From Blepharisma japonicum (taxonomy: Eukaryota; Ciliophora; Heterotrichea; Heterotrichida; Blepharismidae), in contig CATKHK010000062.1 of assembly GCA_949751835.1 (NCBI GenBank), forward strand, positions 62,001 through 126,000: a stretch of DNA of 64,000 bases, read 5' to 3'. The position numbers and the translations under genes are program-made. A model generated the notes under the pieces. It saw nothing but the letters and a program-made list of their open reading frames with translations, did no database searches and was not told where the DNA came from. Shown here piece by piece: positions 12,601 to 24,457 of the stretch. How positions within the stretch are numbered: position 1 is the first letter of the stretch; each line of letters starts with the position of its first letter.

Positions 12601-15600
12601 AAGCATTTTCCTATGTATTTTTGCACTATTTCTAGCTCTCTTGCGTTTGAAAGAATTGCTAAAAGTTCTTCATTTGCAAGAAAATAAAATCTCCCAAATG
12701 CTTTTCTCTTAATGTTAAGGTAATCATTTAAAGATTTCATAATAATATCAAGCGTGGTATTACTGTATTTTAGCTGCTCATGGAGTTTTGGGTTGCTAAA
12801 GGTAACTTCTAGCACTAATGGGCTGTAATTTACTTGGTTCATCATAGTTTCCCACATGAAATTAATATGCCCAAACTTTCCTGCTTGTTCTGGAAGCTCA
12901 TTTGAGATATCAGGATTCATAAAAATAGGCGCAAGATATATCCAATATCCTTGCATTTTTTCCCATTCATCAAGAATATCTTGCAGCTTTACAAGCCCAT
13001 TTTTCCAGGCATGCATTTCTTTTGCCATAAACTCAATATAAGGAGAATTGCACATAGAAATTGTTTTGACGAGGTTATCGTCTATAAGATCCCAAATAGG
13101 CTGATTGTTTTCAATGATAAAGATTTTTGTATCTTTATAAGGAACTAAGCGGAATTTCATATCGTCCCATTCTTTTTCCATTTTTATTTTTGCATTTTCT
13201 AATGCGAGTTCTCTTGTAGCCCTTTCAGAAATTTCTTCAATATCATCTTGATATTCCATAATTCCTTGCTCAATAAGTGTTTCCATAGAAATATTGAGAT
13301 GTTTGGTTAAGCTCAGCCCAGTTTTCTTTTGGAGCTTTTCCCAATGTCTGTCTCTTAACCCCGGATTTCTTAAATCTTTTATTATAGGAACATAAGGAGC
13401 GAACTTATTTACCTCATCGAGCAATGAGGTTGTAAGTTTAAGGCCTGCAGGCTGATCTTTAAAGGTATTTCTCTGCATTCTAGTAAGCTCGGTTAAATAT
13501 AGTTCGATTTCTGCATTGATTGATTCTCTGTCAAGCTCGCCTAAGTGCCCTTTCATCCATATAGGAAGATGCTCAAAGAAGTCTCTGATATAAAACCATA
13601 ATTTACAAGAAGGAGTAAATTCTAATTTCACTGAGTCCAAAACTTTGAAATCCGTGCTTCGGATCCCTACAATTCCTTCTCGGATATTAATAACTTTGCC
13701 AAATTCAATAGCTTTATCAATTCTGTCCCTTAATGACCCAAATGCATTGCTAACTTCTTCGAATTTTTCTATATCTTTTTCTTTCTTCAAGTCAAATAAT
13801 AAATCTCGAATATCTTCAATTTCTTTAATTATAGCATATTGGCTTTCAGTCAGCTGCACCGCAAAGTCTCTTTCTTTTAGCCTTATAGTCCTTTCACATG
13901 TTTTCTTGTACTTCATTGTTCGTTTGGCAAGCCCAAAAGCTTCCCAAGTTCTATAATAAAGATCATCATCTATACGGATTCCATAGTCCTCCAGTGTTTC
14001 AGTAATCCCAAAAAGCTGCCCTAAAATGTTACTGACATATTCTAAACGTTCCCCTAGATGGGTTGCAATAAAGTTTTTCATATCATTAAGCTCTTCTAAA
14101 TTTGCAGGCTCATGGGCTATGATTTCAATAATTTCTTTTTCTTGCTCTTCTATCTTAGCGACGTGGTCTTTTGCTTTTGTTAGCATTAAGGTTTCAAGTT
14201 CTCTTAATATTTTTTTTATTTTATTTTTCAATTTATTTTGAACTTGATCAATTTTAATCACAAAAAGTCCACAATATAGCTTCGCTTTTTTCCCGAAAAT
14301 CAATTCAAGGCTTTCTGATGCTTCTTTACACCTATTAATTTCAAAGTCAATTCCTTCAATTTTGAATTTTTGCTCAAATTTCTGTTTGAGGCCTTTAACA
14401 GACAATCCTATAAGAAATTCAAAAGGTTTCAGCATCTGCAGCAAGCTATACGGGATTGTCCACAGTTCATCAGCGAGGATTTTAATTTCATTTGTGACAT
14501 TAAATACAAACTCGTCGTTTTCTTCTACAACTCTTATAAGATTAGGGTCTCTGGCAGCGCCTAGTTCACTAGTTTCAATGCTGGGGATTGCTTGGATTTC
14601 TTTGGTGGCAGAATATATGATATCATCAATTGCTTCTTGAATATCTTCAAGACCAGGGTCAATAATAAAATATCCATCATTTTCATTTTTTTTCGTCATA
14701 AGAACACATTTAAAATAAGGACGTTTTCGGTTTTTTTTGTCCCATTCTTCGTGGCTAAATATTTTGAGCATTTCTTTGGACGGGATTCTTTCACAAGGAA
14801 TGTCGATATTCATAGAAGTAAAAAGCATATCTTTAATTTCTTGAAGTTGGTCACGGAGATTTAATAATGATCGCTCTAGGCATATCCTCATTTCACGCTC
14901 CAATCCAAGATTGCAAAGACAAAGCAGCTTTCTCAGCCTTACAATAATTTCTGGGGCCAGTTGGTTTTCTAAATCAATGCTTTGGTTTTCATAAGCTCTC
15001 GCCCTGATTTTTGCATTATTCCTTGCAATTCTTTCTTCATTGGCTTTATTAATGATATCTTGGATCCCAAACTGTGTATCAAACATAATATTTCTAAGCT
15101 CTCTTATTGTATTTAAAGTCTCCACCTTATGCATTCTTACCATTTTTTCAAGCTTATAAGGCACCATATAAAATGTATTAAAAAGTAGCAAGTTTTTAAA
15201 TTCAATGATCTGCTGGTTTTGTTTTACCAAAATATTTAAAGTATCAGGAAATGCTTGATGCAGATTTTCTGAAATATATTGAACTCTTTCCCAGAAATCA
15301 AACCCTAGCTTTTCTATAACCCCTATTCTGTTGGTGTCATAATTTTTTTCACTAAAAGGAATGAATTTTTCCAGAGGTAAAATTTCGCAGAATAAATCTT
15401 GTTTTTCTTTATTGTATGGGAGATCAGCTTCAAATTCCATTTTATGCTGGGCATACACAAAGTTTTCTTCTACTTCATGCATTAAGATGACTATTTGTGG
15501 AGGGTTTAATTGAAAAGGATTTTTCATGATTTTTGTGGTTAAGACTATAGGGGCTAAATGTTCATAATACCTGTCTTTATATTCGTCTATACTGCTAAGC

Positions 15601-17093
15601 CCAATTTTTTTATATCGCATAGTTTCTTCTATTAGATGAGTGGCTTCAGATTTTCATAGGTGATTTCGTGGATCATGCTGAATATGTGCTGGATACCTAC
15701 GAAATTCCATTGGAACTCGATAAGAGTTTAAAAGCAAACTATTAAATTTTGGCTTCAGACGATTGATTACAGCTTCAACCATCCTCAGCGGCATGGAAAC
15801 AGTTGGCGATGTCATTCCAGTGATAATATTTGTATATTTCATAATAATTTCTGCTAAATCTCTAAATTTTCCTGCAATTTTCAGTCTTTCTTCAAAATGC
15901 TGTTCAGTTTCATGCAAAAGTCGTAAATTAATCCTTGATACATTTTTTTCACTTCCATTAGGCCACAATACGATATATCTGTCAATATCATTATTATACT
16001 TCAATATTTCACATTCTTTCCACTCATAGCTTCCATCAGGATAAAACCATTTTGAGTATGCCTTTGCTTTCCCATATCTTTTTTTCACATTTTTTATAAA
16101 CTCCTCGCCAGGCCCTAGTTCTGACTCAGGATCATACATTTCTAAAGGCAAAAATTTCGTATTTTCAGTCCTTCCTATTTCTTCTATAGCTTCAGCAATG
16201 AAAACATTTAAAGGTGCAGTTACCGTGAACCCTGGGTTTTCTTCATTTGGATCTCTTTTTCTCGGTTCATTCGAAAAATTCTTTTTTGTCTCAAATTTTT
16301 CGTCAAATTTTTTAGTCTCATTTAACAAATTTGTAGGGCTTAGCTGCTTAATTTTAGTCGGACTTTGAGCTGTGCTTGGTCTTGAAGAAATTAAGCCTCG
16401 AGTTTTGGATTTTCTTACAATATAGTCTGGCTTAGGTGCTTTGCGAGGTTCTCTTTTTCGGGCCGCCGTTCAATCTTGTATAGGCGCAATTCCTGATTTT
16501 CTGATAATTCCAGCTGTAGTTGGCCTTGATGATGAAAATAAGCTGGAAAATCGCGAATCAGGCCTAGGGGCACTTTCATCACTCAGTATAGCTAAGCTGC
16601 TTGAGGTTAATAAATGAGGGATCTGCGGCTTTGTGATATTTCTTAATTGAGTTGTTAAAATAAGCTCGCCTTGGGTTTCTTCATTTTGTTCGTCTCTGAT
16701 AGGACTGGTTTTCGCTGAATCTCTTGAAAATAGTCCTCTGTTTGTAGGCATGGGCCTTGCTGATTCTCTAGAAAATGTAGGTCTGTATGTCATTATATTA
16801 GGCATGCTTCTTTGTGAAACTAATGTTGTAGAGGATGATAATAGGCCCGTTTGCATAAATTCAGAGAGAAGCATTTCACGAGAGGGATTTTCTTGCAAAG
16901 TCCGGGAAAAGACTGCAAATTCTCCTGGGCGTGGAATAACAGGTCCTGATCCGCCTGATGTAATTTTTTCTAAAGCTTCGTGCTTTTGTTGGACTTCTTG
17001 GAATTTCAGGTAGTTTGAGACTGCGGCTGAGTGTCTTTGGTATCTTGATGACTTGGGCCTGTTAGAGTGTTTCTTTTTGGGTGGTTCAGTCAT
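3615..17093 (-). CDS. Axonemal dynein heavy chain (inner-arm, single-headed type likely), 4,492 aa
   Basis: Motor subunit of a ciliary dynein. One uninterrupted frame of 4,493 codons runs from ATG (17091-17093) to UAA (3615-3617), provided at least a dozen UGA codons are read as Trp; several fall at family-invariant Trp positions, such as YWISGFFF near the C terminus. Residues 1 to ~200 are Ser/Pro-rich and look disordered. Then come the tail and linker, AAA1 P-loop GPAGTGKTET (~1731), AAA2 GNAMSGKS (~2012), AAA3 GATGTGKS (~2430), AAA4 GIGGSGR (~2773; Lys replaced by Arg, as is usual in axonemal dyneins), stalk coiled coil (~3010-3120), microtubule-binding region (~3124-3229), AAA5-6 and a C-terminal domain ending CPVYKT, STTGHSTN and RGVALLTQLDD. 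The AAA1 sequence (CVVFNCSD, GAWACFDEFNRI) suggests the DNAH1/3/7/12 group. The exact isoform is inference. It is divergent from the next gene, with 121 bases between the two starts. Confidence 0.96.
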
Positions 17094-17214
17094 ATTTGAA
17101 AATTTATATAAGTTACAATATTTTGGAATTTTAGTTATACAGCAGAGTAAAAACTGTTTCTATATAAAGATAGAGGTTAAAATAGCTTAATTTATTTCCA
17201 TTATTAATTATTTC

Positions 17215-18780
17215 ATGATCTTTCCTAAAACACATAAACCAAAAGCCAAAAGTTTTGGAATTATGCCAAAAGAATTTTACGATGATCAAGTTTCGCAGCT
17301 GATTTCTCATGATAAATTCCCTACCGAAGAAGTTAGCAAGCCCAATAGAAGAAGGGTCAGTAGTTACATTGGCATCTATAACGTACAATTATGCCCAAAT
17401 AAAGCAATTTCAAAAAGCAAAAGCACTAAGAATTTAAATAAAGAAATCATAATAAAGACAATTGAAAATCCGACTCAGACAATAGGAAGAGTTACCACAG
17501 CATCCACAAAAACTGGAACTATTGCTCCGTCCACATTTAACACTTTTAGGATGCCTGAAGAAGCTAAATCAAAATCTAGTGAAATAAAGCTTAAAAGACT
17601 TAAAGATCTTCAAAGCTCAATTTTAAGAACAAAAAGCGACCAGTTAGAAATTATCAGAGACATTGCTACATATGAAAACTATTTGTGTGATGAAATTGAT
17701 TTCATTACAAAAATTTCAAGAATTAATCAACAATTGCAGAATCTACCTGAAGCCTATGAAAAACAGAAAAAAATAGATGAAAGGTATAACGAAATTACAG
17801 ATATTTTTAAAGAAAAATTAAAAAATTTTCTTATTGACTCAGATCATGAAAAGTCTCATTTTTCAAAACCTTTTGTTAATGAAAAATATACTATTCGTCC
17901 AATTGAGACAATTCGACATATGAAGCTGGTTTTTGTTTGTCCTGCAAAAATATCAGGAATTTATGGTGTTCTTAAAGTTTTCAGCAATGGACTATATAAT
18001 AAATTTTCCATTACGTTCATGCTCGATTCTGAGTTCTGTTTAGAGCTAAAGCTAGCACATGACTTGATAGAGCTGGACAAGACTCTTTCATCAAAGCCTA
18101 CAGTTGAAAAATTTAAAAAATTGATATTGCCTCATTTATATATAATTTTGAGGAGGCAAAATTATCAACTCTTATGAGATCAATTCCATTCTAAAGAATT
18201 TTTAGTATCAATAATAAATGTCAAAGGGAAAAAAGGCCCTCTGATGATCCGTATTGACCAAAGCGAGCCTGATAAAGTTGATCTTGCCTTTATCGACCCA
18301 AATTTTTCTTTGCAAGTTGACCTTACCCAGATAACGAAAAAGAAAAATCTTTTTTTGACCCCTTATAAGCAGCTTTTTAAAAAGCTGACATCTCATATAG
18401 TTTATAAAGAAGAAACAGGGATCTTTAAATGATACAAGAACGCTTCCTTATTTTTTACTGAAAAGGAAGAAAATTCGAAATTTTTAGATATGGAATATGT
18501 CCATCAACATTTGGGTGTAGTTCCATATACTTTTGAAACAGAAATTATCACAAAAATAGACGAAATTGAATTTAAAATTATTGTTTTGTCATACAAAGAC
18601 TATGAAAAAGCTGAAATTCATAGAGGGGAAGACGTAAAAGAAATTCTTTATGATTCACAGAATTATAGGTTTATTAAGGATTTGCAAGGCTTGCGGTTGT
18701 CAACGAATATTGTAACGATATCGAAAAGTATTGAGTTTAAGATGATGATGAAAAGGCTGTTTAATGTATTTGAAACTTAA
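17215..18780 (+). CDS. Hypothetical protein, 521 aa
   Basis: Not recognised. The frame runs from ATG 17215 to UAA 18778-18780 with two UGA codons read as Trp (18175-18177 and 18430-18432). Residues ~115-205 are charged and helical, with possible short coiled coils. The second half (~240-521) looks like a folded beta-rich domain, with alternating hydrophobic segments such as MKLVFVCPAKISGIYGVLKV, and has no catalytic motif I can name. The gene shares a 121-base divergent upstream region with the dynein heavy chain, so a ciliary role is possible, but that is context only. Confidence 0.75.
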
Positions 18781-18999
18781 TTTTGCTAATTTAATTGATT
18801 TTTAATTTACTCTAATTAATTTTTTTAGATATGAATGAAGCTTTAACTTTTGACTATTTAAATAAAGGCAGAATTATTAAAAGAAAGGACTGATATAATA
18901 TAAGCAATGAAAACCTATAGAATAAGTGCATAGACGTTCCAAAGATTTAATAGCAATTATTTTTTCAATATAGAATCATCACAAATTTTTATTATAAGT

Positions 19000-19248
19000 T
19001 TAGCTTAATGATTTATCTTCAAGAAAACTCTTCATCAAAATCATTCTATCCACACATGCATAATACTTTTCTAGTAGCTGCTCCCTACATTTTGGATCAT
19101 TAAATCCTCTGGTATCACTGCAAGTTTGTCATTTACTATACTTTTTTTTGCACTTAGATTCCTGTTGTGTGTAGTCACTTTCTGAGCATTCTATTTGCTT
19201 ATGAGGTGATCTTTTGGAACTCCAAGAATCAAAAAAATTCCATGACAT
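19000..19248 (-). CDS. Small CX9C/CX10C mitochondrial-type protein, 82 aa
   Basis: Missed if UGA is taken as stop: ATG at 19246-19248, one UGA (Trp40), UAA at 19000-19002. The cysteines are C33-x9-C43 and C54-x10-C65, plus C21. This paired-cysteine helical-hairpin pattern is that of intermembrane-space proteins imported by the Mia40 pathway; CX9C...CX10C spacing in particular occurs in cytochrome c oxidase subunit 6B. The order and spacing are seen directly. The assignment to COX6B or an assembly factor is inference, because the rest of the sequence is too divergent and the gap between the two pairs (10 residues) is shorter than in COX6B. The gene stands alone in a 0.87 kb stretch between two plus-strand genes. 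Confidence 0.72.
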
Positions 19249-19649
19249 TCTGATATAAAATAAATATAAATGAAACTTGTATAGGGAAATTTAGATTTTT
19301 GAACTTTCTAATCAGAACTCATAGTGTTAAAATTGTTAAAATGGAATTGATTCTAGTATAAATAATGAATTGGGTTTAAAGGATAGAGGAATAGCAAGGT
19401 TTTGCATGGTAAATAACAATAAAATCCTTGATTTTTGATAATTGTTTTTGCTCTATACATTTACCCTATTAATCTAATCTTTAAAAGATTTAATACAGAT
19501 ATATATTTGATTTTATTTTTCGTTTTAAATTTTCTCACAATTTATGTTCCTTCTAAAATAAATTAAATCCACAATTAATCTCATAATAAGCATATTCATT
19601 TATAACAAAGCAATAATTTTTCACAAATTAAATATTAATTACTTAGACG
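19249..19649. other. AT-rich divergent intergenic region
   Basis: About 400 bases between the CX9C gene (minus) and the START gene (plus). It should hold both promoters. I see no further gene, RNA or GC-rich element in it. Confidence 0.6.
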
Positions 19650-20981
19650 ATGAAAAAGTTCAAGGCGCTAGTCAAAAAGCGAAAGCTGAAAAAGAAAAAA
19701 ATTCCAGACTCAGATATGCTCCCGAAAGAGCTTGATAACATTAAATTTTTCCCTGATGAGAAGCCTATTGGTGAAGATAATTTATATGATTTTTTAGATC
19801 CGGCTGCGCTTAAATTATATAAAAGAGGAGCAAGTGTGGAGCTGGATTCTGGGATTTCTAAGTCATCACTTGTAAGTATCACAAAGCCATTTGAAAATCT
19901 AAAAGTAACTCAGAATATCGATCGCGCTCAGCTGAGCATTTTCAACCCAGAGCTTAAGAGAGTTTCTATTTCTGGGTATAAAAAAGAAGATAAAGTCATT
20001 ATAGACGCAGAAATCAAAATTATTTTGCCTGCAGCTGAACCTAAGATAGAGCCAGTAAAAAAATCTGAAATTATAAAGGACCCACTATTATTTTCACTAA
20101 GCAAACCAATAAATTCTCCAAAAGAAGAAACAAAATCACTTCCAAATGTACCTATAAAATCTGTCCCTGTCAAAGAAAATACTTTTAACTCAGCGAATAA
20201 TGTAGTGGAAGTAAAAATTAACAAGGAAGAAGAACCTATAAAGAAACCTTCTAATGAAATCGAGGAAAATAAAGATAATTCTTCAGATAGATTCGATGCA
20301 ATGTTCACTGTAGGGAATAGCAGATTATTGCCTTGCTCTGCAGAAGTTAGGGCGAAGACTCCTGATTTTGATTTGCTGCTAGAAATGGAGGCAGGAACTG
20401 ATTGGAAACTGAAACTAAATAAGCCATTTGCAAAAATTTACTTAAAAAAAGGGACAAATCTATATCCATCAGTCCCAGTTGTAAAAGCATTATTAGATAT
20501 GGAATTAAATGTATTACCTGAAAATTTAAATTTCATTTTATATGATATAGAAACAAGAAAAAAATGGGATAAGGCCTCTGTTAGTGAATTTGCTGAAATT
20601 ACGAAGACTGAAGATGTAGTGCATTATTATATGTTAAATAAAGCGCCTTGACCTTTTACTGATAGAGATTTTGTGGAAAAAAGATATATGAGAAAAAGGG
20701 ATAATGGGGATGTAGAAATTTATTTTGAAGACTGTGCACATCCAGATTATCCAGAAAGAGGAAAAAAGGTAACGAGGGGGAAAACTATACTTGGGGGGCA
20801 AATTATTAGAAGGAAAATGTCGAAAACTAGTGGCCAACCGACACTTTTAGTAACTTTTATATGCCAAGCTGATATGAATGGAAAAATACCTGCTAAGGCT
20901 TTAAAAGAAACACTGCCAGCGTCAATGTTAAAGTGGTATAAAGCAGTACAAAAAGAATTAAAATCATTTGTCTGTAAATAA
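19650..20981 (+). CDS. START-domain lipid-binding protein, 443 aa
   Basis: START domains hold a lipid or sterol in a hydrophobic pocket and move it between membranes. The frame runs from ATG 19650 through UGA (Trp) at 20649-20651 to UAA. Residues 1-235 are charged, Lys/Glu/Pro-rich and look disordered. Residues ~235-443 match START: the DWKLK entry, YDIETRKKWDK, YYMLNKAPWPFTDRDFV (its W is the UGA), a long central beta strand (VEIYFEDCAHPDYP), and the C-terminal amphipathic helix KALKETLPASMLKWYKAVQK. The WPFTDRDF segment is a strong family signature. Ligand unknown. No transmembrane segment was seen, so it is probably cytosolic. Confidence 0.87.
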
Positions 20982-21200
20982 TGCCAACGAACTATTTAGA
21001 AAATATAAAATAACACAAAATATCTTTAAATTATTTCGAGTAGTGTAATTTATTATTCATATCTTTTAGCACACTTTAATTAGCGTATAGATCTAGAATA
21101 TTAATTAGCTAAATGTTTATTATCAATCTTTTTATGTCCTTTTTTCTTAAAATCATTATGAGAAAAGGATTTTTGAAAAATAATTATATTGTCGAAGAAT

Positions 21201-21515
21201 ATGGTGCAGTGGGAAGAACCTTTACTTGGATGTTTTCGAGATTGCTGTAGCTGCATAACAATATCTCTCTGTCCCATCGCATATTGTATTTATCAAGGAT
21301 TAAGCGTTAAAAAAGCTACAGGAGAATCTTGCTTATGTGCATGCTGCTACTCAGCTCTTTTATGCTGTATTGGCGCTGCAATTAATAGAGGAAAGATAAG
21401 GGATAGATATCTTATAAACGGAAGTTGTTTTAGTGATTGTTTATTACATTGTTTCTGTGGCCCGTGTGCAGCTTGCCAAGAATACAGAGAAGTAAATATT
21501 CGTGAATCGCGGTAA
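21201..21515 (+). CDS. PLAC8-family cysteine-rich protein, 104 aa
   Basis: The frame from ATG 21201 to UAA 21513-21515 encodes 104 residues with about 17 cysteines in the PLAC8 pattern: an N-terminal W...L..CF.DC, a CP segment, a cysteine-rich hydrophobic middle, then RDRYLINGSCFSDCLLHCFCGPCAACQEYRE, quoted only as the family layout (residues ~67-98, ending PC..CQ..RE). PLAC8 proteins in plants and fungi affect cell size, cadmium resistance and Ca2+ influx, and are membrane-associated. I chose the ATG at 21201 because the frame upstream has only a non-ATG codon before stops. Confidence 0.88.
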   Translation: MVQWEEPLLGCFRDCCSCITISLCPIAYCIYQGLSVKKATGESCLCACCYSALLCCIGAAINRGKIRDRYLINGSCFSDCLLHCFCGPCAACQEYREVNIRESR

Positions 21516-21886
21516 ACAATATAAAAATTCAAAGGTAAAATGTTTAAATTAACAAAAAACATTTTAATCAATTCTCGATTTATAAGAAAAAAATAAAGAT
21601 TACTTATTAAGATAGGGTTTTACGTTATTTTATTATATTAAATAGCTCACTAAAATCTTTTTAATAAATTCAGAATGAATTAAAAATAAGCATAATTAAC
21701 AATAATTCTATTATTTAGAGCTGGATTTTCTGTTGTAAATTTATTTCCACTATAAAATTTTCAATAATTAGATTCATTAGCGATTATATTAACTACACTA
21801 TATTTAAATTTTTTAAAAATAAAGAATTTAGATTGTGATTTTAACAAAGTTACTTGTTTAATAAATTCCATAATCTTTGATAATAA
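21516..21886. other. AT-rich intergenic region
   Basis: 371 bases between two plus-strand genes. No open frame of note under either code reading and no RNA-like structure seen. Confidence 0.6.
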
Positions 21887-22999
21887 ATGTCAGCTAAAGA
21901 AGTATGGGTTTTACTATCAATATACAGTTTAATTGTTGCAGCATTTATCGTAGTCATTGTATCATCTGCATCTAGTCAGAATAAAACCACAAAACTTGAA
22001 AAATTTGAACTAGTTCCAGGGCAGCCTTTGAGATTTCATCTTATAGGAGATTTTGGCGAGCTTGATCCTTATGAGAAAATTTATAACGAGTACCCTGTTC
22101 AAGTAGTTGCCCAGAGAATGATAGCAAATGCTTATGTTAGACCTATCTCTATGATTATCACAACTGGTGATAATAGATATCCAAAGCCAGACTCAAAATT
22201 TGACCAGGTGATTTACAAATATCTTTACCACATCTTCAACAGAGGTGGCTTGCAAAGTAAACCATGGTTTTTAGTGCTTGGAAATCATGATTGTTCAAGT
22301 AATCCTCAATATGAAATAGATGCAACATCCCTTTACCCTATGTGGCATTTACCTCGAAAATTTTATAATTTTACAATTGAGATTGACAATAAATATTTAG
22401 CTGCATTTATTTTTATGAATGGATGCTCGCTTGCTTATGACACAACCAAAGTAGGAGACTTAGAACAATATGAATGGCTTGAAAAAATTCTAAAAGATTT
22501 AAATACAAACCCAAGAGTGAGGTGAATATTAGTTAATATACATGAACCACCATTTTCTGCAGGGATTTATCATGGTGATAACGAACCTATTAAAAAATTT
22601 ATCCTTCCATTACTGTTTAAGTATAATGTTGACATCCTTATGACAGGGCATGAACACAATATGCAATATTTTATATCAAGATATAGCAATGATACAATGC
22701 CTGACTACGAACCATTGCCAAATTCTACTTTTAATTGCTCAAAAGAAGAGTTTGTGCCTTATAATAGAGAAAGCTTTTGGATTAAAGGACAAGGCCTACA
22801 TGAAATTGTACAAGGTGCTGGAGGAGCTGAGCTTTATGAATTGTGCCCAAATAAAACGACTGAAATGGCTGATTTAGTATATGGAAATGTACAGTTTGGG
22901 TTTTCCGAAGTATATATTGACAGCACTATGATATCTGTGGATTACTATGCAATAGATGAAGGAGACCCAGTTTATTCTTTGAAAATTTATGCTAAATAG
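21887..22999 (+). CDS. Purple (tartrate-resistant type) acid phosphatase, 370 aa
   Basis: A binuclear-metal phosphoesterase, acting in the secretory or vacuolar system. An N-terminal hydrophobic stretch (residues ~6-28) is a signal peptide or anchor. The five metal-site blocks are all present: GDFG (D55), GDNRY (D95 and Y98; the Tyr gives the purple charge-transfer band), GNHD (N133), NIHEP (H219) and GHEH (H255, H257). The D95-Y98 spacing of 3 matches mammalian ACP5-type enzymes. UGA at 22523-22525 is Trp just before the HEP block. Several N-glycosylation sites (NKT, NFT, NDT, NST) fit a secreted or vacuolar enzyme. The stop is UAG. Catalytic family is secure; physiological substrate unknown. 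Confidence 0.93.
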
Positions 23000-23012
23000 T
23001 TATTAATTATAA

Positions 23013-23279
23013 ATGGATCAGAGATTTATCATTAAGTCAGTTGACATGCCTGACGATGTGGCAAACAAAGCCATTCAGACAGCTTTTGATGCAAAAGAGA
23101 AGTTTACAAACCACAACCAGATTGCAGCGTATATAAAGAGACAGTTTGATTCAGAGTTTCAGCCGGCCTGACACTGTATAGTAGGAAGAGGATTTGGGAG
23201 TTTCGTCACTCATGATACAGGAAACTTAGTTTACTTTTTCTTGGAAGAATTCGCGATTTTGCTTTGGAAATCAGGCTAG
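23013..23279 (+). CDS. DYNLL: Dynein light chain LC8 (DYNLL type), 88 aa
   Basis: LC8 is a dimeric hub of dynein arms, radial spokes and many other complexes. The frame begins 13 bases after the phosphatase stop, from ATG 23013 to UAG 23277-23279. The protein shows the family core [11 protein letters not shown], then [19 protein letters not shown] and ending FAILLWKSG; length is normal (89 in animals). The Trp of the invariant WHCIVGR is UGA, so with UGA as a stop this gene would be cut in half. GC content is clearly higher than the surroundings, as expected of a highly expressed gene. With the dynein heavy chain and RSP3 it is one of three ciliary genes in the window. Confidence 0.97.
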
Positions 23280-23459
23280 ACAAGCTGACTTATTTGACTT
23301 TTAGAATAATTATATTTAATTTCCCTAAATAATGTAAAGCGGGTTTAAAAACAAATTTTCAGCTATTTTTTCATAAGATTAGTCAATAATTAAATTAATT
23401 AAATTTTGATCTAAAATAAAATTGAGCGTTCAAAGCCTGAAGTTTATGTATAATTATTT

Positions 23460-24095
23460 TTATTGCACTATACATTTAACACACATACTCCTTGCTCTGT
23501 CATCATGGTTTTCCATAAATTCTTCAGTTTTGTTAGTAAAATTACTCGTTGCTCTTAGCCTATTTGATACTTTTCTGGGTGAATTAACGCTAAGCTTTGC
23601 TTCACTTCCATATTCAGTCCCTTCCAAATCCCCTTGTGATTTTTTCTCATCAAAAGCAGAAATAGCTGTAATAGGTGACTGAAGGTTAATAATTTCTTGA
23701 AAGGGGTCTGGCTTATTAAACCGTCCTTGATTATAATGGTTTTGCCCTTGCTCTGATCTGTTCGTATTAAACTGATTTGCTTTAACCGGAGGAATAGTCA
23801 CAGAATGGACTTTTCTCGTAGGTTCTTCAATCATCCTTATTTCTGTTATATCGTGGCTGCGATGGTTTGCAGAAAATTCTTCATTTTCTGAATCGCTGTC
23901 ACTATTGTTTTCTTCATGGTCAGAGTCGGCTAAATTTAATTTTTCTTCAGTTTTTTTTGACATGCGGTTTAAATCGTGTGTTTCTTTAGAAAGGGAAATG
24001 AAGTCTGTGTTGGAGCCGTTTAAATCAATAACCAAGTCAGGCTCTTTTGTGGAATAATTTGAGCTTGTGTTCGATTGAGGATTGACTTGTTCCAT
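23460..24095 (-). CDS. Hypothetical acidic protein with C-terminal CaaX box, 211 aa
   Basis: Not recognised. The frame runs from ATG (24093-24095) to UAA (23460-23462) without UGA. Most of it is hydrophilic, Asn/Ser/Glu-rich and probably disordered. The last residues, MCVKCIVQ, end in C-I-V-Q, a CaaX prenylation motif; Gln at the last position favours farnesyltransferase. A second Cys four residues upstream could be palmitoylated. This suggests a membrane-tethered, largely unstructured protein. The motif is seen; the modification is inference. Confidence 0.68.
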   Translation of the reverse strand: MEQVNPQSNTSSNYSTKEPDLVIDLNGSNTDFISLSKETHDLNRMSKKTEEKLNLADSDHEENNSDSDSENEEFSANHRSHDITEIRMIEEPTRKVHSVTIPPVKANQFNTNRSEQGQNHYNQGRFNKPDPFQEIINLQSPITAISAFDEKKSQGDLEGTEYGSEAKLSVNSPRKVSNRLRATSNFTNKTEEFMENHDDRARSMCVKCIVQ

Positions 24096-24457
24096 GATGG
24101 AATATTATTTTAACATTTTTATGTGATGGCTTCTTTTGTCTATACATTATTATTAATTTTTACCAAAATAAAGATTTTTCAAGTTTTTGGAGGATTTTAT
24201 TTGAATTTAATTTTTTAGAAAAAATGTGGAAGCCAGATCTCATGATATGAACTGCAATACAACTGCTAACGAAAATATATGCAAAATGTTCAGAGGGATG
24301 AAGAACCTAATTTTATAAAAAATAATCGGATGAAAAGCTTTTAAAATTGACTAAAGCTAGTTTTGAAATGTAATGCTTAGCCTCAAATTCCATTGATTTA
24401 AAAATCCAATATTTTAAATATTAAGTATTTTAAACTTCATTAATCAAATGATTATTT
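24096..24457. other. AT-rich divergent intergenic region
   Basis: 362 bases between divergent genes. One 28-codon frame beginning near 24224 (read with UGA as Trp) is too short to support. Nothing else seen. Confidence 0.5.

Noticed and set aside
18831-18920. 30-codon plus-strand frame (MNEALTFDYLNKG...) after the 521-residue gene
   Set aside because: Too short and with no recognisable feature; open frames of this size arise by chance when UGA is sense.
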